A stretch of 64,000 bases of DNA from positions 868,001 through 932,000 of the forward strand of contig JANHCV010000014.1 of assembly GCA_025594325.1 (NCBI GenBank). Direction: 5' to 3'. The position numbers and the translations under genes are program-made. Each line of letters opens with the position of its first letter. Position 1 is the stretch's first letter. This DNA is from Blastocladiella emersonii ATCC 22665 (Eukaryota > Blastocladiomycota > Blastocladiomycetes > Blastocladiales > Blastocladiaceae). Below the pieces are notes generated by a model that was not told the origin of the DNA, did not search any database, and saw only the letters and a list, made by a program, of their open reading frames with translations. Shown piece after piece: positions 9,103 to 20,905 of this stretch.

Positions 9103-12100
9103 ATGAGCTCCAATACCCCGTCGCAGGGGCGGCGCGAGCTCGGGGCCGTCCCGCGAGACCTGCAGCCCGCCGCCGCGCCGGCGGCCGTCTCGTCTCCGAC
9201 ACTCGTCTCGCCCGGCACCGACCGGTTCTCGTCCAGCGTCGCGCCCGGCGGGACCGCGGCCGCGAACGTCTCGCAGCGACGCCGCGCGCACTCGGGCCTC
9301 TCGCAGTCGCAGTCTATGGACGGCATGGTACGGTGATCTCGTGGAAAGTCGGTCGAGCGGTAGCAAAGCTGACTCTCGCGCTCGTGTAGGCCGAGGTGCC
9401 CGTCGCAACTACGCCGCTCATGGCCCAGGGTCCGTCCGCCTCGCTTTTCACCAACCATCCGCAATCACTGACACCCGCCCGCCGCCGTTTGTAGCACGCG
9501 ACCTCGGCCCGAACGTGGCCGGTTTCAACAACCAAGTCCCGCGGCCCATCGACACGTCGGCGGCGCTGCCGCAGATCAACCACGCCATCGACCTCGGCAC
9601 GCCGCTGACTCAGACCTTCACGTCGCCGCACAGCGTGCACAGCCACGCTGGCTCGTCGCACTCACACTCGCAGCACCTCGGCCCGCCGGGCATGATGCCG
9701 GGTTCCTCGTCGTCGGGTCTCGTGCTCGTCGACCGGCACCCGAGCATGGGCCGGCACGCCAAGCCGAAGCGCCTGGTGCGCAAGCCGTCGGCGCGGCAGT
9801 CCGCGGCCGTGCAACCCGCGCCGGTGCCGCCGCAGCTCAGTCTGACGGAGCGCGCGCTCGCGGCGTCAGGCGCGATGGGGCTTGTCGAGACGGACCGCGT
9901 CGGCATGTCCGAGGGCCGGTGGTGGACGGTCATGGCGCGCGTCATGACGTGCTGGGCGCCGGGGTTTATTCTCAAGAAGACGATCGGCGACGCGGCCAAG
10001 CAGCAGGCGTGGCGCGAGAAGGTGGCGCTGTGCATGCTGATTCTGGTGGTGGGCGGCGCCGTCGCGTACCTGACGCTCGGGCTCACACGCACCATCTGCT
10101 CGGGCACCGACCGCAACGCCTTCTCGTACACGCAGGTGCGCGAGTTCACAGCCGACCGCCAGCCCAACTCGTTTGTGATCCGCGGCGAGCTGTACGACCT
10201 CACCAAGTACCTGGGCGTGCACAACAATTTCGCGTCGTTCAAGAAGCTCAACACGACCGCCAAGCTCTTCTTCCAGTCGCTCGCGGCCGCCGACGTCACG
10301 GCGCTGTTCCCGAACGCCGTCGACGAGTGCCAGGCGGTCATCACCAGCGCGGTCTCGTTCCCGTGCATGTCGCCGAGCTTCCCGTACATGGCGTACTGCC
10401 ACAACGTGGCCAAATCGGCGCCCGTCATCGACGCGCTCAAGGTCGGCCAGGTGCGGTTCCCGTGGGAGGACGTACTGGGCTCGAAATCGCTGCTCGTGTA
10501 CAACGGGCGCGTGCTCAACATGACGGCGTACCTCAAGGCCGGGACCAAGTTCCTGGGCAACGACTTACACGCCGAGATCGTCGAGACGCTCGGCACCGAC
10601 GCGAGCTACCGGCTCGCGCGCAACGAGCGGTTCGCGCGCGCCGCGCACTGCATCCAGTCCATGTACACGGTCGGGTTCATCGACACGGACCCGCCCGGGT
10701 GCATCGCCAGCAACATCATCATGTTCATGTCGCTGCTCGTGATCCTCGGGCTCATCTTGACCCGCTTCTTCCTCGCCGTCATGTTCGACTGGTTCCTCGG
10801 GTGGAAGCTCGGCAAGCTCCAGGTCTCCCGCGCCGCCTACGACCAGATGCGCCCGCGCGCGTCGTCCCGGTTCTCGCAGCTCATCCGCCCGCGCACGCTC
10901 ACGGCCAAGGGGTCCAAGGACAACATCCGCATGCAGGACGTCAACAGTGCGGCGGCCGCGAGTGGGACGGCTACCCCACCCAACAACGCGTCGCTCGAGG
11001 TCATGATCTCCGCGGCCGCGCTCGGGACCAGCGACGCGTCGCTCATGCCCGGCGCCACGACGGACCAGCCGTCGGTGCCCGACGAGCTGCGCCCGTACCA
11101 CACGGTGGTCCTGGTGACGTGCTACTCGGAGGGCGAGGAGGAGCTCAAGAAGACGCTCGACTCGGTGTCGGCGACCGACTTCCCGGACGACCAGAAGCTG
11201 ATCTTCGTGGTCGCCGACGGGATCATCACGGGCAAGGGCAACAAGCTGTCGACGCCCGACACGGTGCTGAGTCTCATGGAGGAGGTGGTGCTGGGCCCGA
11301 CCGAGCCCATGTCGTACGTGGCCATCGCGGACGGCGCCAAGCGCCACAACAAGGCGCGCGTGCACGTCGGGTGGTACCGGTGCGTCAACCACCGCACGCC
11401 TATCGTGCTCGTCGTCAAGTGCGGCGCCGAGGACGAGCAGGGGAAGCCCAAGCCGGGGAACCGCGGCAAGCGCGACTCGCAGATCATCCTCATGGACTTT
11501 TTCTCCAAGATCCTCCTCAACGAGCGGCTCTGCCCGCTCCAGTTCGAGCTCTTCTACAAGATCTTCGGGCTCACGGGCGTCAACCCGATTAAGTACGAGA
11601 TCTGCCTCATGGTCGACGCCGATACCAAGCTCCTCCCCGACTCGCTCGCCCGCATGGTCGCGCTCATGGCGCAGGACCAGCAGGTCATGGGGTGCTGCGG
11701 CGAGACCCGCATCGAGAACAAGTCGCAGACGTGGGTGACCCGGATCCAGGTGTTTGAGTACTACGTGAGCCACCATCTTGGCAAGGTGCGATCTTTGGGG
11801 GTCGGCGACGCGCGCGCGGCCATGGACTGACCTCGTGCTCGCGCTCTTCGCGCGTCCAGGCGTTCGAGTCCGTGTTCGGCGGTGTCACCTGTCTTCCCGG
11901 GTACGCATCGCTTGCGCGGACACGCTCGCGAGTCGCCGCGACTGACTGACCCGCCCCGCGTCGCGTAGCTGCTTCTGCATGTACCGCCTCAAGGTGCAGC
12001 GGCCCGACAAGCTGTGGGTGCCGATCCTGGCGAGCCCGCACATCATCCAGCAGTACTCGGAGAACGTGGTCGACACGCTGCACAAGAAGAACCTCCTGTC

Positions 12101-13124
12101 GCTCGGCGAGGACCGGTTCCTCTCGACGCTCATGCTCACGGCGTTCCCCAAGCGGAAGGTACGGCGCGGACCGCGCTGCCGCTCGCGCCTTGGTCGCTGA
12201 CGCCCGGGTGTGTAGATGATGTTCGTCCCGCGCGCCATCTGCCGCACCATCGTCCCGCACACGATGAGCATGCTGCTGTCGCAGCGGCGGCGGTGGATCA
12301 ACTCGACGATCCACAACCTGCTCGAGCTCAGCCTCGCGCGCGAGCTGTGCGGCGTCTTCTGCTTCTCGATGCAGTTCGTCGTCATCATGGAGGTTATCGG
12401 GTCGGTCTCGCTGCCTATCGCCATCGCCATGACCTAGTACGTTCTCCCCGAGTTCGCGGTCCGTGCGCGCGCGGAATCTGACCGTACGGCCGTCGTTGTA
12501 GCTACCTCATCATTATGGCGTTCACGGGTGACGTCCAGGTGATGCCGCTTGTGATGCTGTTCTGCGTGCTTGGCCTGCCCGCGGTCCTCATCATGCTCAC
12601 GACGCGCAAGGTCGAGTACCTCTACTGGATGCTCATCTACCTCGCCGCCCTGCCCATCTGGAACTTTGTGCTCCCCGTCTACGGTACGCTTGACTGGTTT
12701 TGCGGCGGTTGAGAGCGCGACTGACCCGCGGCATCGTCTCGTTCCTAGCGTTCTGGCACTTTGACGACTTCAGCTGGTACGCCTGCTCCATCAACCAACC
12801 CCTCGCACCTCACCCTCCACTCACACTTTTTGGTCGGATAGGGGCGAAACCCGACTCGTCGACGGCGAAGCCAAGCAGCACGACCACAGCAACCGCGAGG
12901 GCGACTTTGACCCGACCAAGATCCCGTTCCTGTCGCTCGACGAGTGGATGCGCCTGCTGTATTCGGGCGGGCCGACCAAGGGCCACTCGCCGCCCATGCC
13001 CGCCACCGACGCGCCGTCCATGTCGTCCGACCTGAAGAAGATGCTCAAGCTCAAGAAGGGGAAGAACCGCGCGCCGGCGCCGGGCGGCGGTGGAGACGGC
13101 GGTGGGGAGCAGGGGCCGAAGTAG
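9103..13124 (+). CDS. Chitin synthase, class IV type (Chs3-like), nine exons
   Basis: Exons 9103-9327, 9390-9429, 9495-11785, 11860-11900, 11969-12158, 12216-12436, 12502-12683, 12749-12776 and 12842-13124 join without a frame break to 1,166 aa, the usual length for Chs3/class IV. A Ser/Pro/Ala-rich cytosolic N terminus precedes a membrane helix near residue 264. A cytochrome-b5-like segment ([14 protein letters not shown]) follows, then a second helix near 495-520 and the glycosyltransferase domain: [22 protein letters not shown] (about 794), [11 protein letters not shown] (about 898) and QRRRW (about 950). The C terminus has further membrane helices and [10 protein letters not shown]. It polymerises GlcNAc from UDP-GlcNAc at the plasma membrane. 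No myosin motor is present, which excludes classes V/VII. Eight introns of 57-74 nt; the 41-nt and 28-nt exons were found by family homology. Confidence 0.95.
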
Positions 13125-13799
13125 TTGGAGGACCAGCTGATGATAGGCGAATAGAATAGATTGTTGACGTCTTCGTAGCACAGGTCATGCGGCTGCGGAT
13201 GTTCGACGAGAAAGAACATGGTCACGTTAGCGTCAGAACATGCTAACCGCGGGTGTGCGTGTAAATCGAGGGCGGGCAGGCTGTCATGCGACGATCTTGC
13301 GCTCATTCGGGCGTCTGCAGCTCCCAGCCCCAGGAATCAGGAACTAGAGCAGGACGGGTCATAGTCAAGGCTAAAGCAGCAACGTAGGGGAACACTCCAA
13401 CTTGAATCTGACTCATTAAATCATTTTTTGCCCACATTCTTTGTTCGAGCAGAAGGTTATCATCATTTCAAGTTCGTGGTTGAGTTGGATTGAAACCATA
13501 AATCAACAAGCTGCGACTTGGGTGGCGAGATCAGCTTCGGTCAAGCGCGCCGATCGACCAGCGAAGTGCTGCAAGTCGGGGCGATCGGGTGCATGAGTTT
13601 TCATCGATTGCCGGCCCAGCAGCAGAGATGTGGAGCGGATTTAAAAGGAGGGAGGGCTGAAGCTCGGGAGGAGCGCACATGGCGGGACGCGTGTTTGATC
13701 GGACCTTTGAGCGTCACCTGACGCGTTGTCGTCTCTCCCTCCACTTTCTCGATCTTTCCTGCCCGGACTCCACTCCACGCTCCCTGCCTGCCGCTCGTC
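13125..13799. promoter_or_regulatory. Intergenic region, upstream of F-box-like gene A
   Basis: Downstream of the chitin synthase and upstream of the ATG at 13,800. An ACGCGT site (GGGACGCGTGTTTGATC) lies about 105 bp before the ATG, next to GCACATGG. A pyrimidine-rich stretch (about 13,730-13,795) directly precedes the start. I see no gene. Confidence 0.45.
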
Positions 13800-16261
13800 A
13801 TGAAGCCAATGAATAAATCACAACTTAACTCGATGCAACCTCTCGCGGATAACGACAGCACTATATCTATGGCGTCTCTCACGGAAACTGCGGACTGCGA
13901 CGAAGCGCACCTCGCGAGGCTGCCCGACGCACTCGTCACCCTGGTGCTCCAGCTCGCGCAGCCCCGCTCGACGCCTTGTACCGCATCTCGCCTTCTCGTT
14001 ACCTCGGCTCGCGAGCTCTCAATCTACCGCATCTGGGCGCCCGTGGTGCTTCGCCGCCACATCCACCCGGTCCTGCGTGGCGAGTACAAGGTGGCTCGCA
14101 ACACGCGCATCTTCAACGAGCTTGCGTTCATCGTCGACCAAGTCTTCTATAACCGGCTACTCGAGAACCGCGTCAACGACGTCGGTAACCCGGATGCGCA
14201 GCTTCTCCTTGCGCTCATGAAGGGTTTCCTGTACGACCAGCGCCAGCACGCGCGCCGGACCGCTGCGACCTTCGACAAGCAGTTGAAGTGGGCGGTCAAC
14301 GAGTGCTTTTATACTTCCCCAAACGCGGTTGCCGAGCTTGCAAAGCTCCGGCCAGACTATGCCACTCACGCTCACCTCGTCGCGCCTTACCTGATCCTTG
14401 GCGCCGCCGTGCTCATGGACGATGCCGACTTGCTTGAGACCCTGCTCGTCGCTGTCCAACAAGAGCTCCCCGCCGTTTTCGACGTGCGCATGCTGCCAAC
14501 GGCTTGGTGGTGCTTGACGATGCAGGGCGAGCTTTCCCTGGCCGGCTACGGTTCGATTGCGCAAATGGACCCCGAGCTCGAGCGCAGTCTGAAGCCAGCC
14601 CCGCTTCTGGAGCATCTCCTTCTGCTCTCAGCCGTTCTTTGGCGGCCCAACGCTTTCCGCGTGCTCAAGGACCAGCGCTTCGAACTCAGCATTGATTTGT
14701 TGCCGCATGTCTTTGGCAACAACACGATCGCGCCGTTCGCGATTGCGACCCTCACCAAGCAGACTCTCACGCCCAAGGAACTTATGCCCATCGTCGACTG
14801 GCAGCTTCGCACGCGCACGTCCGAGCCGCTCATCACGGCTAGCGGGGCCCACATCATCCATTACCTTCTCGACCCGCTGCCTCGGGATTACATTGGCTAT
14901 GCCGCCCAGCACTTTCCCGCCAGCCTCACCGACAGGCTGGGACCGCGCAATTTCGACGTGATCCGATCCCAGATTATGAAGTGGACCGTTGACGACTTGG
15001 ATCCAGAATTCGTTGCTCTGCTTGACAGTCTCGGTTTGCTCCAAACTGCGGCATGGAAACACCTGCTTTTCAAGGGCCTGTCCGAGGACAACGGGACTGG
15101 TGCCGGCAGCCTGTCAGCGTTTGTGGCGAAGCAACTTGGGCCGCGCCTCCAAGGAGTCCTCGTCGAGGGTACGTTACGTTTGAATGTGACCACCGAACCC
15201 GCCAGATCTCACACAGCTCGTTACGGTAGCATTCAGCACCAGCCTTCTGCTTGCCCACGAGTGCAGCCGTAGCACGGCTAACATCCTGTCTTACGGATGC
15301 TGCCACCTTGATCGCGATCAGTTCGAGGCCACGCTTTCCGACTTTGCGACTGCTCTTCGGAAAGCTCTTTTTATCATGCAGTGCGAGATCAAAGGCCCGA
15401 TTGCTCGCTCGTGCTCTATCTTGCAAGCTTTGAGCCGGATCTTTGGCTCCACAGAGGAGCGCCGGCTGAGCCTGTGGCTCCTCTTCCATCTCGCCAACGA
15501 GTTTCTTGCTATTGCCCGTAAGCCGCGGGTCCAGGACCTGTACAGCATTGCGTGGCTTCCGGCCATCGTTCTCAGTGACCCAGTGACCCGCGACGCCGCT
15601 CTCGCCCAAATCCGCGCCAAGCGCACCACCACCGCGCGTCATCATGCTCAACGGTCTCATCAGCACCAACGTCAAGACGCTCTACTCGCTGCGCGACGAC
15701 GGCGATTCCATGCCCTCAAAGCCCGAGGAGACGCCACACTGCACGCTTGAGGTGCACGCGTCATGGTCCTCGGCCATGGCTGACCTGCACCAGCTGATTC
15801 GCAAAGGCACGGCCTCGACCAACACGGCCATCGTGTGGTTCCCGTCCAACTATGCGCGCACCATCCGTGCGATCGTGCAGGACAAGTCGCATGGTGGACT
15901 TCGCGGCCGCTGCGACAGTGAGCTTGCCCAGAACCCAAACGGCGCCTGCTCGCGGTGCGGCGCCGCGATCGTTCCGCGCGTCGAGAAAGCGCTTCGGTTC
16001 TTGCTTTGCACTGAGCCCGCGGCCGCGCTCGCTGATCTTGGGCCCAACGTCGCGCTCCCGCTCGACTTTTGGGCGCTCGTACCCAGCGGCGGGCTCGACG
16101 GCGTCAAGGACTCCAAGTGGGTCTCGGACATGGCCCGCAGCGCAATCCGCGAGTACGACGTGGGGACCGCGCTGGCCGTGATTCACAAACTTCGCCGCGT
16201 TGCGCCAGTGGCGACCACGAGTTCTGCTGAGTTTCTCGTCGCGACTTTCAAGCTTCTTTGA
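13800..16261 (+). CDS. F-box-like/CxxC family gene A, one frameshift
   Basis: Exon 1 is 13800-15168. A 61-nt intron (15169-15229, GTACGT...TAG) interrupts a codon after its first base. Exon 2 runs 15230-16261. The leader MKPMNKSQLNSMQPL starts the protein. The F-box-like segment (LPDALVTLVLQLAQPRST to RIWAPVVLRRHI) spans about residues 38-85. A helical body with ALMKGFLYDQRQHARR and HLLLLSAVLWRPNAFRVL follows. Exon 2 begins AFSTSL and contains LWLLFHLANEFLAIARKP, CSRCG and LDFWALVPSGGLDGVKDSKW. Near 15,635 the frame shifts by +1 relative to paralogues (TTTAR to VIMLNG), so about 456 + 344 codons are readable but not in one frame. This may be a pseudogene or a sequencing error. Gene B follows after 165 bp in the same direction. 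Confidence 0.75.
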
Positions 16262-16426
16262 TCAAGCGATGCCCGGGGTGCTTGCGAGAGGCCGCTGAGA
16301 ACGAGCCGCTTGGGCGGGAATATATATACAGTCGAACGCGTCGGGTGAGTGACTCGGATGACACGCGTGGTGAGAGCTATGAGACACGCGAGTCGCTCGC
16401 TCTCCCATAGAGGACACGCAACAACC

Positions 16427-18887
16427 ATGAATCGAATGGATTCGCATCACGACTCTATGCAATCTGTTACTGGCACTGCTGCGGACCATGTTGACCGCGC
16501 GCCTGCGGCTCCATCAGTGGGAACCTCGGATGGACTCGTGGAGCTCGCGGTGCTTGCCGACCCCGTCCTTACGTTGGTCTTACAGCTGTCACGCCCGAGC
16601 TCTGCTGTTTGCGCTGCATCGCGCCTCTTTGTCGCCTTGGCTTGTGACCCGCGACTCGTTCGCATCTGGGCGCCCGTGGTGCTCCGCCGTTTTCTGAATC
16701 CGCGACTGCACGCTCGGTTCTTGCAAAAGCTGAGCGATGTGCATTTACCACGAGTTATTCTACCTCCTCAACCAGGACGGCTTCAACTCGACGCTTGGGC
16801 CTCTCGTTCGTGAACTAGCGAGTCCGGACGCGCAGCTCATGCGCGCGCTCATGACTGGCTTCCTCTTTGACCAGGGCATGCTCGCGCGCAAGCACCCATT
16901 GACCATGGAGAAGCAGTCGGCTTGGGCGCTGTCTGGGATCATTTACGCGTTGGCCGATCCGGCGGGCGACTTGGCCAGAAAGCGACCAAACTATCTCGCA
17001 CTCTCATTTGGCCGCGCCGTTTCTCATTCTCAAGGCCGTTGTGCACATGGACGACGCCGACCTGCTCACGGACCTGTTGGACGCCGTGCAGCGCGACCTC
17101 CCCAGCGTCCTCAAGATGAGCCTTCCGCCGTCGCAGTGGTTCGGCCTCACTTTGGCGGGCGAGATCGAGCTTATGAAGTCCGGCCTGCTGTCGTTTCTGA
17201 CTCCTGAATTCGAGCGCAGACTCGTTCCTAACTCACTGCTCGGATATTTGTGCCTACTTTCGGCCGTGATGTGGCGTCCCAACTCGTTTCGCGTGCTCAG
17301 CGGCCCGCGCTTCCGCATCGACATGAAGCGGCTGGCCCACACTTTCGGAATCAACACGGTCGCGCCTTTGGCACTCTCGGCGCTCCCCGGCCAAACCCTT
17401 TCTGACCCGCCCGCCGAGTACATGCCGATTTTTGACTGGCTGCTGCGTGAGCGCAAGCCCGGCTGCATGTGGTCTCCGCGGAGAATCCATCTGATCAACT
17501 AACTTCTTGCCTCAGCCCCGCGCGACTTTGTACGGTACGCTGCACAGCACCACCCGACGTGTCTCAACGAGGGGATGGAGCCGGGCGACTTGGCGGTGAT
17601 CCGCTCCAGAATCAAGGAGTGGAAGTACGAGGAACTCGATACGGACTTCATTGCCCTTCTCGATGGCTTCGATCTCTTGAGCACGGGCTCGTGGGCGGCT
17701 ATTCTTTCGATTAGTCTGGTTGAGGATGGGGGCACGGGTACCAGCGACGTCTCGGTGTTTGTGGTCGCTCATCTTTGGTCGCGGCTCACACCGGTTCTCG
17801 TGGAAGGTACGCGTGTCGTGGGATGGCTAAAACTCAGCCGTTGACAATACTTGCGCGCTTGCCCCGCGTAGCCTTGCGTATTCATGTCGCTACCAAGCTC
17901 GATAATGGACGCAGCACGACCTCTGTTCTGGCATACGCGCACCGCCAGCTTGGGCATGCGCAGTTTGAGGCTGCGCTCCCTGACTTTGCGGACGCGCTGC
18001 ATAACGCCCTTTCATTTATGCGGTTGCTAGCGGGCAACCCTCAAGCGTTTTCGCAACTTCTCATGCGAACAGTCAGTCGTCTCTTTAGTTGCACCGACGA
18101 GCGCCAGCTTAGCTCGTGGCTTCTATTCCGCTTCGCCAATGAGTTCCTCGCCGTTGTTCGCACAATCGATCTTCGTGACCTTCACGACTTGGGGTGGATC
18201 TTTGTTGTTTGCCTCGGCGATCCCGCGACACGCGAGGGCGCGCTCGCCCAAATTTGCGCCAAAGGCACCAACAAGGCGCGGCGGTTCCTTCATGTGGTTC
18301 TCTGTGGTCTTCTCGAACAGTCTCACAAGTTGCTGTACTCGCCGAACCCGCGCGAGAAGACGGACCGCTGCACGCTCGAGGCACACTCATCATGGACCGC
18401 CGCCATGTACGATTTGCACCGGTTGATCCGCAAGAGCACGGACTCGGTTGACAGCGCTGCAGTCTGGTTTTCGCCGGACATGGCGGACACTGTCCGTGCG
18501 CTTGTGCTGCGCAGAAGTCGCGGCGGTCTCCGCTATCGCTTCGAGGAGGGGCTCGCCGAGGACCCAACCGCAACGTGCTCGCGGTGCGTCGCGGCAGTTC
18601 TCCCGCGGGTTCAGCAAGCGCTCCAATTCTTGCTTTGCGTCGAGCCTGCTGCGACACTCAAGATTTTTGAACCTGATCCGGCGCTCCCGCTCGAATTTTG
18701 GCAACTCGTTCCTGACGGCGCGCTCGATGGCGTCAGGGATGTCGAGTGGGTCAGGAGAATGATTCTCAGCACCAACCGCGATCTTGGCACGACCACGGCG
18801 CGCGTAGTGCTCCGCGAGATTCGACGCTCTGTGCCGAGGGCGGCGACGGGGCCGTTTGAGTCGCTGTTTGCGTCGCTCAAGGTCTAG
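16427..18887 (+). pseudogene. F-box-like/CxxC family gene B, two frameshifts and a nonsense codon
   Basis: It starts at 16,427 with the leader MNRMDSHHDSMQS; an F-box-like segment reaches RIWAPVVLRRFLNP. The frame shifts near 16,737 (before HELFYLLNQ) and near 17,000 (before HLAAPFLIL). A TAA at 17,500-17,502 replaces the Tyr codon of the LHLINYLLAP-type motif of gene F. The conserved phase-1 intron lies at about 17,807-17,869, and exon 2 starts ALRIHV. Exon 2 is open to 18,887, with SSWLLFRFANEFLAVV, CSRCV and LEFWQLVPDGALDGVRDVEW. Gene F (44,505) is its closest relative in the window: MRALMTGFLFDQ and VHMDDADLLTDLL occur in both. Selection on exon 2 seems to have lasted longer than on exon 1, or decay is recent. 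Confidence 0.75.
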
Positions 18888-19485
18888 TGAATGAGCGGCG
18901 CGGGTGGGTAGCGTGGTTGTGATCACCGAGTTTGCGTCAAGGTTTCCAGAGTGTATAATTTTCTGCTTGACGCTGGGTACCTTGAACAAGGCCGTGCGAT
19001 CGCTAGGACGGGTGACAGGTGAGTGCGAAATGAGGCGGGAGGGAAACCGCAGCCAGCCTCGAGTGCCATCAACCTCGAAGATTGGGGCGAAAGCTAACGT
19101 GTCTTCAACTCCCAGTTCATAGCTAATTTGGAGTCTTGCACCGCGAAAGCGCTTCGTGAGACATGAGATGCGAGACGCGTCAATCAATCATGTGACATGC
19201 ACGTGAGATGACCGACGCGTTGAACGATCGGCACGACCGCTACGTTGCAGCTCGGCTCACTCTCACACGGCTCTGAAAGTGGCGAAAACTTGTGCAAGGT
19301 GTGCTGGGAGCTTCATCTCGCAAATCTGTTGCCGTGGGAAATGGAGCTACCACAGCTCGCGGTGGGAACTGGCGCAATTTTGCGCGCCCCAGCGCAGTTG
19401 CGCTGCGCCCGCAATCTCAAGCTCACCCCCCATTTCTCGGCGCCGAGGCTCGCCCTCTCTCTCTCCAGACGATGCTCAAACAACC
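18888..19485. promoter_or_regulatory. Intergenic region with shared ACGCGTC + CATGTGA element
   Basis: At 19,172-19,196 GAGACGCGTCAATCAATCAT is followed directly by GTGACATGC, the full-length form of the element seen before several family members. A second ACGCGT is at about 19,213. The distance to the ATG at 19,486 is about 290 bp, longer than for other members. I see no gene in this stretch. Confidence 0.6.
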
Positions 19486-20905
19486 ATGAATCCGATGGAA
19501 ACACATCACGACTTGGTGCAACGCGATGCGAACAGTGCCTCGAGGCATGATGCCAGCTTGGGCGTCCCCGCCGTCACGTCGTTCAGTTTGCTTCCCGACG
19601 AGGTTGTGACCATGATCTTGCAGCAGGCGCAGCCGCGTTCGGTCACCTGTGCTTCAGCCCGCATTTTGCTCCCCGCCGCACGGGACCCTTCAATTTATCG
19701 CCATTGGCCGCCCGTGGTGCTTCGCCGTTACATCAACCCGCAGCTCACGGCATCTCTTGAGCAACTTCCTTTGGGCTGGGCCCACTCTGATATTGGTATC
19801 GTGGCCTGTCAGTCGGATTGGAATCGGTGCTTGGACTCGCCGCACGCTGGGATCACGGAACCGGACTCGCACGTCCTCTATGTGCTCATGCATGGGTTGA
19901 TCTACGACATCCGTGCCTATGCGAAGCTGCACTCGGAGATATTCCCAAAGGCATTGGAATGGGCCCTTTGTGCTCATGTACAGGGACCAGATGGCGAGTA
20001 CGCCAGGAACCCACCACACTATGCAGTGCATCCGCACCTTGTTTCTCTCCTGATCATCCTTGCCAAAGCCGTGTACATGGACGACACTCACTTACTCGGG
20101 GCGCTGATTGACGCCGCCGAACGAAGCATCCCCGCTCTGTATATTTCCACTTTCCCGCGCCTTTGTGGTGGGTGTTGACGTTTCAGGGTCAGCTATCTTT
20201 TTTCCGACTTCGTTTGACCGCAGAAATGATTGGTTCCATTTTTTGGGTCCCGCTCCTTGGGCAGCTACTGCTTCACACGGCCGTCTCTTGGAGCACCAAG
20301 TTCTTTTACGTTTTCAGCGACCTACGATTCGGCCTTGACGTGTTCTGCCTTCCCCATACGCTCGGCGACAACGTGATTTTGTTCCTCGCGATCAACGAAC
20401 TCGTTGAGCATAAACATCGGCCGTATGTCGAGCTCTTGCCGATCCTTGACTGGCTGTTTCGGGCGCGGAGACCGGGACCAATGCGCACGCCTAACGGAAC
20501 TCATCTTGCAGTTCTCCTAATAGGTCGAGTGCCTTGGGGTTGCTTCGCCTACGTCGCGAATCGGTTCCCAACTTGCCTTACCAAGGGCCTCGAGAAGGAG
20601 GACTTGAACGAAATCTCCTTTGAGGTCCAGACGTGGGACCTCATGGACGAAAATGCCTTTCGCCTCGCCCTGCTGGACAAGTTTGGCTTTCTTGACAACA
20701 CGGCCTGGGGTCACGTCATCTTGTGCGGCCTCGTCCAAGATGAGGGGACTGGCGATGGTGCGCTCTCGCTGTACGCAGCAAGCCGACTTGGACTTGACTT
20801 TGAATATGTGTTCGCCGAAGGTGCGTCAAATGTGACTAGCATCTAATCCCGATCGGCACTTCAACTAACTGGTTGTCTTGAATAGCTCGTCAGCGCGACT
20901 CTTGA
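19486..20905 (+). pseudogene. F-box-like family gene C, frameshifted and lacking exon 2
   Basis: Leader MNPMETHHDLVQRD, then LPDEVVTMILQQAQPRSV and HWPPVVLRRYINP as the F-box-like segment. The frame breaks near 20,160, where paralogues have WWxLT: one frame ends CGGC-stop and the next supplies WWVLTFQGQ. The body continues to DEGTGDGALSLYAASRLG and VFAEG. The conserved phase-1 donor is intact (20,820/20,821, GTGCGT) and an intron of 65 nt ends at 20,885, but the next exon reads only ARQRDS before a stop. The whole C-terminal half with the CxxC and FWELVPDG motifs is missing. It is a truncated pseudogene, unless the short product is used. Confidence 0.7.

Noticed and set aside
9919-11592. 557-codon plus-strand frame overlapping the chitin synthase
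   Set aside because: Out of frame with the conserved VDADT and b5-like motifs; Arg/His/Gly-rich shadow.
10565-11776. 403-codon minus-strand frame
   Set aside because: It lies antisense to the chitin synthase catalytic domain; its His/Arg/Glu-rich composition is typical of a shadow frame.
9103-13124. Class V/VII chitin synthase with myosin motor
   Set aside because: The N-terminal 260 residues are Ser/Pro/Ala-rich and lack a P-loop or motor motifs.
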